Assembly: GCA_021846685.1 (NCBI GenBank)
Contig: JAJZWL010000002.1
Span: 21,488-85,487 of the forward strand
DNA from: a bacterium
GTDB taxonomy: Bacteria; Patescibacteria; Dojkabacteria; JAKAPS01; JAJZLI01
Length of the DNA: 64,000 nt
Direction: 5' to 3'
The position numbers and the translations under genes were made by a program. The notes below the pieces were generated by a model. That model was given only the letters and a program-made list of their open reading frames with translations. It made no database searches and was not told where the DNA came from. Below, in pieces: positions 54,135 through 63,828 of this stretch. Numbering within the stretch: the stretch's first letter is position 1; the number at the start of each line of letters is the position of its first letter.

Positions 54135-55601
54135 ATGAGTCTAAAGCTAAGAACAAGATTGCTTAAAATGATTCCCGGTCTTATACTTTGGGGAAGTATA
54201 GTATTAATATTTATATTATCATTTACAGTCCCAGTAGTAGTTATTTATCTTGTAATATTTTATATTCTTTATTTTATTTATGATGCTATATACATAATGT
54301 ATCTAGTTTATAAAGCTAATAAAAGAATCAATGAAGTAGGGGCAACAGACTGGGAAGAAAAATTAAATACAGAATTCAAAAATAAATGGAAAGATTATTA
54401 CCAAATATTACTTATTCCAGTAGCAAATGAATCAGAAGAAATCATTACTCCTACATTAGAGGCTGCAAAAAATATTATTTATCCCAATAATAGGAAAATT
54501 ATATTATTTGCAACAGAAAAAAAATTCCCAGAGGCCGCAAAATTAGGAGAAAAATATAAGAAAAAGTATAAAGGAGAATTTTCTGACTTCATAATAGTTC
54601 AACATACACTGAAAGAAGGGGAAATTGTAGGCAAGGCATCTAATGAAAATTCTGCTGCTCGAAAAATGTATGAATTATTAAAAAAGAAAGGAATTGACCC
54701 AAAAAAGGCTATTATTACAAGTAATGATGCAGACTATAGACATAATAAGAATTATTTTTTATATCTAACATATACATATTTATCTGAAGAGAATAGAGAT
54801 AAAACACTTTATCAACCTATTCCTATCTTTTATAACAATATATGGAAAGTTCCAATAGTATCTAGAATAATTGCTACATTCTCAGCACAATGGCAAATGG
54901 CATTAACATTTAAGCCTGAAAGACTTATGAACTTCTCTTGTTATGCAATAAATTTCGAATCTTTAAAAAAATCTGGATTCTGGGATCCTGATATTATACC
55001 AGAAGATGAAAGACTGTATTGGAAAGCAACATTAGAATTTGGAGATGACACTAAAGTAATTCCTCTATTTGTTCCTGTATATGGAGATGCAGTACTTGCC
55101 AACACATATTGGAAGAGTCTTAAAGAACAATATAAGCAACTTAGAAGATGGGCTTGGGGAGCCTCTGAAATGGCTTTCAGTATTCCAAATGTGATAAAAA
55201 ATACAAAATTGTCCAGAAGAAAAAAATTTAAATTGATTTTTCAACAAATTAGAAACTCCTATGAAAGAGCAATTGCTCCTATTATAATAACATTCGGAGA
55301 CCTAATTCCCGAATTAAATTCACATTATCAAAAAACTACCCTCTCTTATACAATACCTACACTAGTAAGTAGATTTCTTACAATTACTACACTATTAGTT
55401 ATTGTAATACTTATATTTGAAGCAAAAATCGCACCTCAAAAAACTCATAAAAATTTATTACAAAATGCATTTTCTTACCTTACTTGGATTACTTATCCTA
55501 TTGTAAGTATTCTATTTTCAGCAATACCAGCAATAGATGCACAAACAAGATTATTAATAGGAAAAGATATTATATATACACCAACTGAGAAAAAAATCTA
55601 G
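54135..55601 (+). CDS. Processive family 2 glycosyltransferase, membrane bound
   Basis: 488 residues: two N-terminal membrane helices (about 10-55), a GT-A domain with NDAD (Asp198-Asp200, UDP/metal binding), PEDERLYWK as acceptor-site acidic motif and Q335LRRW339, the QxxRW motif of processive beta-glycosyltransferases, then two or three C-terminal helices. It should polymerise or extend a surface polysaccharide at the membrane. The sugar is unknown, though the convergent neighbour is a GDP-mannose-forming enzyme. The two genes overlap by 4 nt at their 3' ends. Confidence 0.88.
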   Translation: MSLKLRTRLLKMIPGLILWGSIVLIFILSFTVPVVVIYLVIFYILYFIYDAIYIMYLVYKANKRINEVGATDWEEKLNTEFKNKWKDYYQILLIPVANESEEIITPTLEAAKNIIYPNNRKIILFATEKKFPEAAKLGEKYKKKYKGEFSDFIIVQHTLKEGEIVGKASNENSAARKMYELLKKKGIDPKKAIITSNDADYRHNKNYFLYLTYTYLSEENRDKTLYQPIPIFYNNIWKVPIVSRIIATFSAQWQMALTFKPERLMNFSCYAINFESLKKSGFWDPDIIPEDERLYWKATLEFGDDTKVIPLFVPVYGDAVLANTYWKSLKEQYKQLRRWAWGASEMAFSIPNVIKNTKLSRRKKFKLIFQQIRNSYERAIAPIIITFGDLIPELNSHYQKTTLSYTIPTLVSRFLTITTLLVIVILIFEAKIAPQKTHKNLLQNAFSYLTWITYPIVSILFSAIPAIDAQTRLLIGKDIIYTPTEKKI

Positions 55602-56671
55602 AGCAATTCATCTCTATTTTGATTTTTTATTTCAGCTATTAATTCCTTGATTCTATACGATTCAGAGATAGGACATATGAGCAGTGCATCTTCAGTATCT
55701 ACAATAATTAAATTTTCTACACCAACTGTTGCTATAATTTTATTTGTATTATTAGAGAAAACTAAAGAATTTTTGGTATCTATAAGTAAATTATCTCCTT
55801 TAGAAACATTATCATTTTCACCTTCTTCCAAAACTTCTTTTAATGATTCCCAAGTTCCAACATCACTCCAACCTAAATCTGCAGGAATAACAACAATCTC
55901 GTCTGAATTTACTTTTTCTAAAATTTCATAATCAATTGAATTTTTCTCAATAGAAGAATAAAGAGATGAAAAATCTTCACCTTTATTATATTTAATAACT
56001 ATCTTATCTAATAATTCTGCATTTTTAGGAGAATATTTTTTATATAAATCTACTAACTTAGATGGTGGATATACTGTGTATCCCGTATGCCATAAATAAT
56101 CAAAACTTTCTATAAATTTCTTTGCTGTATTATAATTTGGCTTTTCAATTTGCTTTTCAAATTTATATATATTAAATCCATCAATATTTTCAATTTGAGA
56201 TCCTATTTTAATATATCCCAAATTAACATTTATTCCAGTAGGATTAACATCAATCTGTACTATTTTATTAGTTGACTTAGAATACTTAGATGCAAGTACA
56301 AAAGCATCTATAAATATATTTTCACATTTTACAAGATGATCTGACCATAAAATAGCCATTTCTTCATTTGGGAATTTATCATTTATAATAAAAGCCGCAA
56401 AACCCACACATGCTAAAGTATCTCTAGTTTCAGTTTCAATTAAAATATTTTCATCCTTTATATATGGAACTTGAGCTTTTATAATATCAACATATTCCAA
56501 AGGAGTAACTATAAAAAAATCATCAAAAGAAAATTTCTTTGATAGTCTTTCTATAGTCATTTGAAATAATGACTTATGAGAAAAAAATTTTTGAAACTGT
56601 TTTGGATTAGACTTTCTGCTTATAGGCCATAATCTCGTTCCATTTCCACCTGTAAATATTAAAAATTTCAT
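55598..56671 (-). CDS. manC: Mannose-1-phosphate guanylyltransferase
   Basis: 357 residues, nucleotidyltransferase domain only. FTGGNGTRLWPISR (7-20) is the nucleotide-binding signature, followed by FEKQIEKPNYNTAKKFIES (Lys contact) and LGWSDVGTWESL, the conserved C-terminal end of this family. It makes GDP-mannose from mannose-1-phosphate and GTP. The isomerase domain of bifunctional ManC is absent. Other NDP-sugar specificity is possible but the motifs favour mannose. Confidence 0.9.
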   Translation of the reverse strand: MKFLIFTGGNGTRLWPISRKSNPKQFQKFFSHKSLFQMTIERLSKKFSFDDFFIVTPLEYVDIIKAQVPYIKDENILIETETRDTLACVGFAAFIINDKFPNEEMAILWSDHLVKCENIFIDAFVLASKYSKSTNKIVQIDVNPTGINVNLGYIKIGSQIENIDGFNIYKFEKQIEKPNYNTAKKFIESFDYLWHTGYTVYPPSKLVDLYKKYSPKNAELLDKIVIKYNKGEDFSSLYSSIEKNSIDYEILEKVNSDEIVVIPADLGWSDVGTWESLKEVLEEGENDNVSKGDNLLIDTKNSLVFSNNTNKIIATVGVENLIIVDTEDALLICPISESYRIKELIAEIKNQNRDELL

Positions 56672-56755
56672 ATAGGTAATATTTTATCAGAAAATTATTT
56701 TAATTGAAATTAAATATTAAAAGATGTATAATAAAAAATATTATAAGATATAATT

Positions 56756-56956
56756 ATGTTTGAAAAAATAATAATAGATATATTAATTATATTAGGGTCA
56801 ATATTAATGTTATTGTTAATATTGTCTTTAATTCAAGTAATGATAACTTTAAGAAATATTAATAGAGCAATATCTAAGATAAGAGCACTTATTGACAGTG
56901 TTGATACTAACTATATAAAAATAATAAAAATATTATCAAAACTTTTTAAATATTAA
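56756..56956 (+). CDS. Small membrane protein upstream of the YtxH-like gene
   Basis: 66 residues: a membrane helix at about 7-30 and a short amphipathic tail (RNINRAISKIRALIDSVD). Layout and position before a YtxH-type gene recall the YtxG/DUF948-type partner of YtxH in Bacillus, but it is much shorter and the assignment is tentative. Confidence 0.6.
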   Translation: MFEKIIIDILIILGSILMLLLILSLIQVMITLRNINRAISKIRALIDSVDTNYIKIIKILSKLFKY

Positions 56957-56958
56957 TT

Positions 56959-57345
56959 ATGAGTAGAAGACAAAATAAATCAAAAAATATATTATTTACT
57001 TTTCTAGCCGGAGCTACAGCAGGAGCTATATCTATATATCTATCTAAAAAAGAAAACAGGAAAGAATTAATAGATAAATATCAAGAATCTAAAAATAAAA
57101 TCTTAGATACGACTTATGATGTGATAGATGATTTGAGCTATAATATAGAAAACTTTGATAAAGATGACTTTATTGATCATACTAAAGACAATCTAAATAG
57201 AATCAATAAAGATATAGAAAGACAAAAAAACAATATAAAAGAAAACGCTCTAAAAAAAACTCAAACGACTGTTAAAAATGCAAATAAAAAAATTGATTCA
57301 ATACAAAGAAAACTTCAAAAAAAAGTAGATAATTTAAATAAATAA
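56959..57345 (+). CDS. YtxH-like protein
   Basis: 128 residues: an N-terminal helix with FTFLAGATAGAISIYLSKKENRKEL (split here as FLAGATAGAISIYL then KKENRKE), the YtxH signature, then a long Lys/Glu/Asn-rich coiled-coil tail (about 50-125). The family is a general-stress or envelope-associated small protein of unknown function. It starts 2 nt after the 66-residue gene. Confidence 0.78.
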   Translation: MSRRQNKSKNILFTFLAGATAGAISIYLSKKENRKELIDKYQESKNKILDTTYDVIDDLSYNIENFDKDDFIDHTKDNLNRINKDIERQKNNIKENALKKTQTTVKNANKKIDSIQRKLQKKVDNLNK

Positions 57346-57384
57346 TTTGAAAAATATTATGGTATGATATAAAATGTCATACAT

Positions 57385-60270
57385 ATGAAATTTCCTAATT
57401 TAGAGCAAAAACCTGATTTCCCTAAAATAGAAGAGAATATACTGTCCTACTGGGATAGTAATGATACTTTTACAAAATCTCTCAATAAAAATAAGGGAGA
57501 GAAAGAATTCATATTTTATGATGGTCCTCCTTTTGCCACAGGATTACCTCATCATGGACATTTAATACAAGGAGCTATAAAAGATCTTATTCCTCGATAC
57601 TATACAATGAAAGGATTTTATGTAGAAAGAAGATTCGGATGGGATTGTCACGGATTACCAGTAGAATATGAATTGGAGAAAATTAAAGGAATAAAGAATA
57701 AAAAAGAAATAGAATCTCTCGGTATAGATAACTTCAATGAAGAATGTAGGCTAATAGTATTAAAATATGTTAATGAATGGAAAGATTTTGTAAAAAGAAT
57801 GGGTAGATGGGTAGATATGGAGAATGATTACAAAACAATGGATAAAAACTACATGGAGAGCATATGGTATATATTTAAAACTATATATAATAAAGGATTA
57901 ATTTATGAAGGATATAGAAGTATTAAAATTTGTCCAAGATGTGCAACACCATTATCTAATACAGAAGTACAATTGGGATATAAAGATTTAGAAGATCTAT
58001 CAATTGTTGCAAAATTTAAACTAATAGATGAAAAAAATACATATATACTAGCTTGGACTACTACACCTTGGACTCTTCCTGCAAATGTACTACTAGCTAT
58101 AAATAAAGATATAGATTATGTAAAAGTTAAAAGTAATGGAGAATACTTCATATTGGCAAAAAATAGAGTAGATTATATCTTTGAAAATATGGATTATGAG
58201 ATCATAGAAAAAGTTAAAATAAGTAATCTTATAGGCAAAAGATATGAACCTCTATTTGATATATCAAAAACAATTAAAATAGAACATGTAAATAAAGGTT
58301 GGTATATAGCTCCTGCAGAATTTGTTACATCTGATGAAGGAACTGGAATTGTACATATAGCTCCAGCCTTTGGAGAAGAAGATATGTTACTTGGGAAAGA
58401 ATTAGATACTCCAAATATAAAACATGTAAATATAGAAGGTGAATTTGGTGAATATCCACTAATGGAATGGGCAGGAGAACAAGCTAGAGATCTCGGAGAA
58501 AAAATAATCGATCAATTAAAAAAAGATCATACATTTTTTAGAGAAATAAGGATAACACATTCATACCCACACTGCTGGAGATGTGATACACCTCTTCTTA
58601 ATTATTCAATGGATTCTTGGTTTTTAAAAGTAAAAGATATAAAAAAAGAAACCGTCAAGAATAATGAATTAATAAATTGGATTCCTAAATATATAAAGCA
58701 CGGTAGATTTAAAAAAGGATTAGAATCAGCTCCTGATTGGGGATTATCCAGAAATAGATATTGGGGAACACCCCTGCCTGTTTGGAAATGTGATAATTGC
58801 TCAAATACTATCGTTATAGGATCTATCAAAGAATTAGAAGATTTATCTGAAAAGAAAAACATTACTGATATACATAGACATTTTATTGATGATATAGAAT
58901 TTAAATGTGAAGAATGTAAAAAAGGTTCTATGAAAAGAATTCCTGAAGTCTTAGATTGTTGGTTTGAATCAGGATCTATGCCATATGCACAAAAACATTA
59001 TCCATTTGAAAACAAAGAGAATTTTGAAAAGAATTTTCCAGCAAGTTTTATAGCTGAAGCTATTGATCAAACAAGAGGTTGGTTCTATTCACTACATACC
59101 ATCTCTACTGCATTTATGGATAACCCTGCTTTTTTAAATGTTATTACAACAGGAATCATACTAGATTCTACAGGGAAAAAATTATCTAAATCAAAACGAA
59201 ATTATACTGATCCAATAGAAATAGTAAATGAATTTGGAGCAGATGCACTAAAATTTTATTTATTGTCATCTCCAATAGTTAAAGGAGAAGATTTAATGTT
59301 TAAAGATGAAGGTGTGTCTAATGTAGTCAAAAATGTATTTCTTACTATTTATAATACTTTAAAATATTTCACTATATATGCAAATTCTTATGATTTCGAC
59401 CCTAAAGAGGAAAAAAGTTCCAATGTACTTGACCAATGGATAATTTCTAGAACTAATAAATTAATCTCTCAAATCACAAAATATCTTGATAATTATAATT
59501 TGATGGATGCAACAATGCTTATTCAACCATATATAGATGAATTATCAACTTGGTATATTAGAAGATCTCGACAAAGATTTGCTGAGGGAGACTTTAATAG
59601 TCTAAATACTCTTTATACAGTATTAATTGATTTTGCTAAATCGACTGCACCAATAACACCTTTTTTATCTGAATACATATTTATGTCATTGAATAAAACA
59701 ACTAGCGTACATCTAGAAAATTATCCGACAGCTAATATAGACTTGATTAATACAAAACTGGAAGAAGAAATGAATTATGCTAGAGAAATTATATCTGAAT
59801 TACAAAACCTAAGAATTGAAAATTCTATAAAATTAAAACAGCCAATAAGAGAAATATATATAGGGAATAATATTATTAAAAATAAAAGCATATTAGATAT
59901 AATAAAAGATGAACTAAATGCTAAAAATATAATATATACAAAAAATAAAAATCTAAAAATTAATATTGGGAAATATGGAGAGATAGGAATCAATACAAAC
60001 TTAGACAAAGAAATGATAGAGGAAGGTTTATACAGAGAACTAATAAGAGAAATTCAAAATTTAAGAAAAAATAAAAAATTAAATATAAACAATATCATAG
60101 ATTTAGAAATATATTCAGAAAGTGATGAGATAAAATCTATAATAAATAAATTTGAAAAAGACATTAAAAAAATAACAAAAACTAAAAATATTATTTTTTC
60201 TAATAAAGATATACAAGGTGACAATATAAAGCTTGATGGTAAAAATGTATATATAAAAATAAATGTTTAA
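57385..60270 (+). CDS. ileS: Isoleucyl-tRNA synthetase, type 2 (eukaryote/archaeon-like)
   Basis: 961 residues. HIGH motif HHGH at 56-59 within DGPPFATGLPHHGHLIQG, then RRFGWDCHGLPVEYELEK, the editing domain (WTTTPWTLPANVLLA, DEGTGIVHIAPAFGEED), and KMSKS as KLSKS (599-603) followed by KRNYTDP. GLPHHGH and GWDCHGLPVEYE are features of the eukaryotic/archaeal type, which is known to resist mupirocin, rather than the common bacterial type. Four Cys blocks (CPRC, CDNC, CEEC) are visible. It overlaps rodA by 8 nt. Confidence 0.96.
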   Translation: MKFPNLEQKPDFPKIEENILSYWDSNDTFTKSLNKNKGEKEFIFYDGPPFATGLPHHGHLIQGAIKDLIPRYYTMKGFYVERRFGWDCHGLPVEYELEKIKGIKNKKEIESLGIDNFNEECRLIVLKYVNEWKDFVKRMGRWVDMENDYKTMDKNYMESIWYIFKTIYNKGLIYEGYRSIKICPRCATPLSNTEVQLGYKDLEDLSIVAKFKLIDEKNTYILAWTTTPWTLPANVLLAINKDIDYVKVKSNGEYFILAKNRVDYIFENMDYEIIEKVKISNLIGKRYEPLFDISKTIKIEHVNKGWYIAPAEFVTSDEGTGIVHIAPAFGEEDMLLGKELDTPNIKHVNIEGEFGEYPLMEWAGEQARDLGEKIIDQLKKDHTFFREIRITHSYPHCWRCDTPLLNYSMDSWFLKVKDIKKETVKNNELINWIPKYIKHGRFKKGLESAPDWGLSRNRYWGTPLPVWKCDNCSNTIVIGSIKELEDLSEKKNITDIHRHFIDDIEFKCEECKKGSMKRIPEVLDCWFESGSMPYAQKHYPFENKENFEKNFPASFIAEAIDQTRGWFYSLHTISTAFMDNPAFLNVITTGIILDSTGKKLSKSKRNYTDPIEIVNEFGADALKFYLLSSPIVKGEDLMFKDEGVSNVVKNVFLTIYNTLKYFTIYANSYDFDPKEEKSSNVLDQWIISRTNKLISQITKYLDNYNLMDATMLIQPYIDELSTWYIRRSRQRFAEGDFNSLNTLYTVLIDFAKSTAPITPFLSEYIFMSLNKTTSVHLENYPTANIDLINTKLEEEMNYAREIISELQNLRIENSIKLKQPIREIYIGNNIIKNKSILDIIKDELNAKNIIYTKNKNLKINIGKYGEIGINTNLDKEMIEEGLYRELIREIQNLRKNKKLNINNIIDLEIYSESDEIKSIINKFEKDIKKITKTKNIIFSNKDIQGDNIKLDGKNVYIKINV

Positions 60271-61543
60271 AAGTCTAAGGAAACAAGATTATATACTAAC
60301 TTTATTAATATTTATATTAATAATTATAGGTATTATTAGTATATATTCAACGGGACAATCCTACGAAGGAACAAGACAAATGGTATTCGCACTAATAGGA
60401 GTTATAGTATATTTTATTATTTCATCAATAGATTATAAAATATATAAAGATAAAAAAATCCAATTTATAATTTATGCAATAATATTTTCTTTACTTGCGT
60501 TAATATTTATCTTACACATACGACTAAATAATACTCATCGATGGTTTGTTATAGGGAAAATAGATATACAACCATCTGAATTCGCAAAAATAGTAATAAT
60601 ACTCGTATCTGCATCATTTTTTGAAGTTTTTAGAAAAACAGAAAACACAATAAAAAAAATAGGACTAGGATTTTTAACTATAATGCCTATTGTTTACTTA
60701 ATTTATAAACAACCTGCTTTAGGAAATACAATTATTATACTTATAATTTGGCTATCTATTGTATTTGCATCATATTATGACCAAAAAAAATTCATATATA
60801 TAGCATTAATATTCTTAATGTCATCTCTATTAATACTACCATTTATTGGAATAAATTTTTTTAATACAAATTTAAATTTAATATTTTTCAATGTAAATAT
60901 ATTTCTTTTATTGCTCATATTAGGAATAATCATATTCCTATATAAAAAAGCTTCCAAAAATATATATACATATCTTATTTTATTTACAATCATAATAGGC
61001 ATACTGTTTGGCTCACTATTTAAATTTGTAGTATGGGATCATTTATTAAAAAATTATCAAAAAAACAGATTAATAGGGTTTTTAAATCAATCATCTAAAT
61101 TAAATTCTACTATTAATTTTCAAACAGAACAATCAAAAATTGCAATAGGATCAGGTGGAGTATGGGGAAAAGGTTATTTAGAAGGAACTCAAAGTAGATT
61201 GAATTTCCTACCAGAAGATACTACCGATTTTATATTTGCTACAATTTTTGAAGAATTTGGATTAATTGGGGCTATAATATTTTTAACTATATATTTACTA
61301 TTTCTATATCGAATAATATCTATATTAGGTCAAACAAAAGGTCGGTATGAAACCTTAGTAGTAGTTGGAATACTTACTATGATTATGATTCAATTTATAA
61401 TCAACGTAGGAATGAATATAGGGTTAGTTCCTGTAACTGGAATCACCTTACCCTTAATAAGTTATGGAGGTAGTTCACTTTTAACAATACTTGTTTCTCT
61501 AGGAATTATACAGAATATTCATATACAAAGAAAAAATTATTAG
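60263..61543 (+). CDS. rodA: SEDS glycosyltransferase, RodA-like
   Basis: 426 residues, about ten membrane helices. SEDS proteins polymerise lipid II into glycan strands. NTHRWFVIGKIDIQPSEFAK, the DTTDFIFATIFEEFG block with catalytic-loop Asp/Glu, and TLPLISYGGSSLL near the end are diagnostic. It is assigned as RodA because it starts inside ileS and precedes a second SEDS gene that pairs directly with murG. The reverse assignment cannot be excluded from sequence alone. Confidence 0.85.
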   Translation: MFKSLRKQDYILTLLIFILIIIGIISIYSTGQSYEGTRQMVFALIGVIVYFIISSIDYKIYKDKKIQFIIYAIIFSLLALIFILHIRLNNTHRWFVIGKIDIQPSEFAKIVIILVSASFFEVFRKTENTIKKIGLGFLTIMPIVYLIYKQPALGNTIIILIIWLSIVFASYYDQKKFIYIALIFLMSSLLILPFIGINFFNTNLNLIFFNVNIFLLLLILGIIIFLYKKASKNIYTYLILFTIIIGILFGSLFKFVVWDHLLKNYQKNRLIGFLNQSSKLNSTINFQTEQSKIAIGSGGVWGKGYLEGTQSRLNFLPEDTTDFIFATIFEEFGLIGAIIFLTIYLLFLYRIISILGQTKGRYETLVVVGILTMIMIQFIINVGMNIGLVPVTGITLPLISYGGSSLLTILVSLGIIQNIHIQRKNY

Positions 61544-61582
61544 AGGGTTTATCAATATATGTAATTATGATATAAATTACAT

Positions 61583-62719
61583 ATGGAATCTGAAAGTATT
61601 GGAAAGAAAATAGTAATTACCACTTTAATCATATCAATTTTCGGGTTAATAATGGTCTTCGATGCCTCAATGGGATTAATAGCTCAAAAGTATCACTATA
61701 TAACTTTACAAGCTATATGGATGATACTCGGTAGCATAATAGCCTTTATAGCATACAAGTTTGATTATCGAGAACTTAAAAAATATGCTCTAGTATTTTT
61801 AATATTTGTACTTATCTCTCTTATTGTAGTAATAGTATTCTCTTCTAAAATAAATGGATCTCAAAGATGGATAAAGATTGGATTTGTAAGTCTACAGCCA
61901 TCTGAATTTGCAAAATTATTTTTTATAATATATATATCAGCTTGGTTAACAAAATTCTATGAAAAAAAACTAGGAGAGATTATTACCTTTTCAGATAACT
62001 TAAAACATTTTCTAATCCCATACTTTCTCATTACATCTTTAGTAGCAGGACTTATCATAATAGAGAAGGATATGGGTACAACTATAGTTATTCTTTCAAT
62101 AGCATTATTTATATTAATAATAGCAGATAATAAAAAATATATTTTCCCTAATCTTGGCATAGTAACATTGATATATAGTTTTTTGGGAGTTATATTAATA
62201 GCTATAGAACCATATAGAATTCAAAGAATATTAACATTCCTACATCTTTCCAAAGCTACTAATACAGTTCTTAGTAGTGGGTATCAGGTACATCAAATTT
62301 TAATTGCAATAGGATCAGGTGGTATAACTGGGGTGGGATTTACTCAATCTATTCAAAAAAATCAATATTTAGTAGGAACAACAGCCATTACCGATTCAAT
62401 TTTTGCAGTAATAGCAGAAGAATTAGGATTAATTGGAGCTATAATTTTAATTGCAATGTTACTTTATTTAATATATTTAATATTATTAGTATCAATAAAA
62501 AGTACGGATACTTTTGGCAAATTTATAGCAGCAGGAATTGCTGCTTGGATAGGCATTCAAGCATTTATAAATATAGCTGCAAATATAGGAGTAATACCCT
62601 TAACAGGAGTTCCTCTTCCACTTATTAGTTATGGAGGAAGTAGTGTTATAACTATACTAGCTGGAATAGGAATTGTTCTTAGTATAAATAGAATCAATAA
62701 TACTCATGAAAAACAATAA
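61583..62719 (+). CDS. ftsW: SEDS glycosyltransferase, FtsW-like
   Basis: 378 residues, about ten membrane helices. NGSQRWIKIGFVSLQPSEFAK, TAITDSIFAVIAEELGLIG and LPLISYGGSSVI mark a SEDS protein. Direct overlap with murG (14 nt), as in many dcw clusters where ftsW precedes murG, favours FtsW, the septal lipid II polymerase. It lies 39 nt after the RodA-like gene, with a possible TATAAA box just before its ATG. Confidence 0.88.
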   Translation: MESESIGKKIVITTLIISIFGLIMVFDASMGLIAQKYHYITLQAIWMILGSIIAFIAYKFDYRELKKYALVFLIFVLISLIVVIVFSSKINGSQRWIKIGFVSLQPSEFAKLFFIIYISAWLTKFYEKKLGEIITFSDNLKHFLIPYFLITSLVAGLIIIEKDMGTTIVILSIALFILIIADNKKYIFPNLGIVTLIYSFLGVILIAIEPYRIQRILTFLHLSKATNTVLSSGYQVHQILIAIGSGGITGVGFTQSIQKNQYLVGTTAITDSIFAVIAEELGLIGAIILIAMLLYLIYLILLVSIKSTDTFGKFIAAGIAAWIGIQAFINIAANIGVIPLTGVPLPLISYGGSSVITILAGIGIVLSINRINNTHEKQ

Positions 62720-63809
62720 AACAATTTTTATTACTGGAGGTCATTTTACACCAGCTATTTCTATTTATAAAAAATTAGAAAAATATAATAAATATAATTT
62801 ATATTATATAGGAGTTAAGCATACTATACTTTTTGATAAATCATATTCTCAAGAATATATATATTCTAAAAAAAATAATATTAATTTTTTAAGTATAAGT
62901 ACTGGGAAATTATATAGGTATATAGGAATAGAAGCTATACTGTCATTAATAAAAATTCCAATAGGATTCATACAGTCTTTATTATATATTATAAAATATA
63001 AACCATCTTTAATAATAGCATTTGGAAGTTATGTATCTGTTCCAATTATATTATCTGCGAAAATATTTAATATAAAAATTTACTCTCATATACAAACAAT
63101 TCAACCTGGTATATCAGATAAAATAAGCTCAAAGTATTCAAATAAAATATTTATATCATGGAAAGAAACAGAACAATATATAAAAAATAAAAACAAAACA
63201 GTCTATACTGGGAATATTCTAAGAGATGAAGTATTTGCAAATAATACTAATGAATTTGATTTTCAAAATAATGATCCTATATTATATATTACAGGAGGAA
63301 ACCAAGGATCTTATACAATAAATCAAATAATTTTCAAATCATTAGAACCTCTTTTAACTCAATATAATATAGTTCACCAAATAGGAACAAATACTATTTA
63401 TAAAGATTATGATAAAAGCTTAAAACTAAAAGATCAACTAGAGAATAAATTGAAAAATAAATATATACCAAAAGAAAATATATGGGGAAACGGAGTAGGG
63501 GAAATACTAAACAAATCAGATATAATTATAGGCAGAAGTGGAGCAAATACTGTGTATGAGGTTCTGGCTCTAAATAAAAAAGCGATTTTTATTCCTCTTT
63601 CAAATGGTGGGAAAAATGATCAAAAATATAATTCAAAATTAGCCCAAAAGTACTCTAGTACAATCGAAATAATTGATGAAAATGATCTTAATTATGATAC
63701 TTTAAAAAGTGAAATAGAGAAACTTTTGAGTAAAAAAAATCATTCAAATATTAAAATTCCTCTGGATGCGAAAGAGACAATCTCTGAATATATTATTAAT
63801 AATATATAA
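62706..63809 (+). CDS. murG: MurG-like lipid II synthase (UDP-GlcNAc transferase)
   Basis: 367 residues, GT-B fold. MurG adds GlcNAc to lipid I on the cytoplasmic membrane face. The N-terminal loop is ITGGHFTPAISI (usual GGTGGHxxPA, so the first two glycines are lost), FGSYVSVP matches GGYVSGP, HIQT replaces HEQN, TGGNQGS matches GGSQGA, and GRSGANTVYEVLA is the conserved C-terminal sugar-nucleotide motif. Divergent but complete and in the expected operon. Confidence 0.86.
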   Translation: MKNNKTIFITGGHFTPAISIYKKLEKYNKYNLYYIGVKHTILFDKSYSQEYIYSKKNNINFLSISTGKLYRYIGIEAILSLIKIPIGFIQSLLYIIKYKPSLIIAFGSYVSVPIILSAKIFNIKIYSHIQTIQPGISDKISSKYSNKIFISWKETEQYIKNKNKTVYTGNILRDEVFANNTNEFDFQNNDPILYITGGNQGSYTINQIIFKSLEPLLTQYNIVHQIGTNTIYKDYDKSLKLKDQLENKLKNKYIPKENIWGNGVGEILNKSDIIIGRSGANTVYEVLALNKKAIFIPLSNGGKNDQKYNSKLAQKYSSTIEIIDENDLNYDTLKSEIEKLLSKKNHSNIKIPLDAKETISEYIINNI

Positions 63810-63828
63810 GTATAAATAGGACTTCTAA

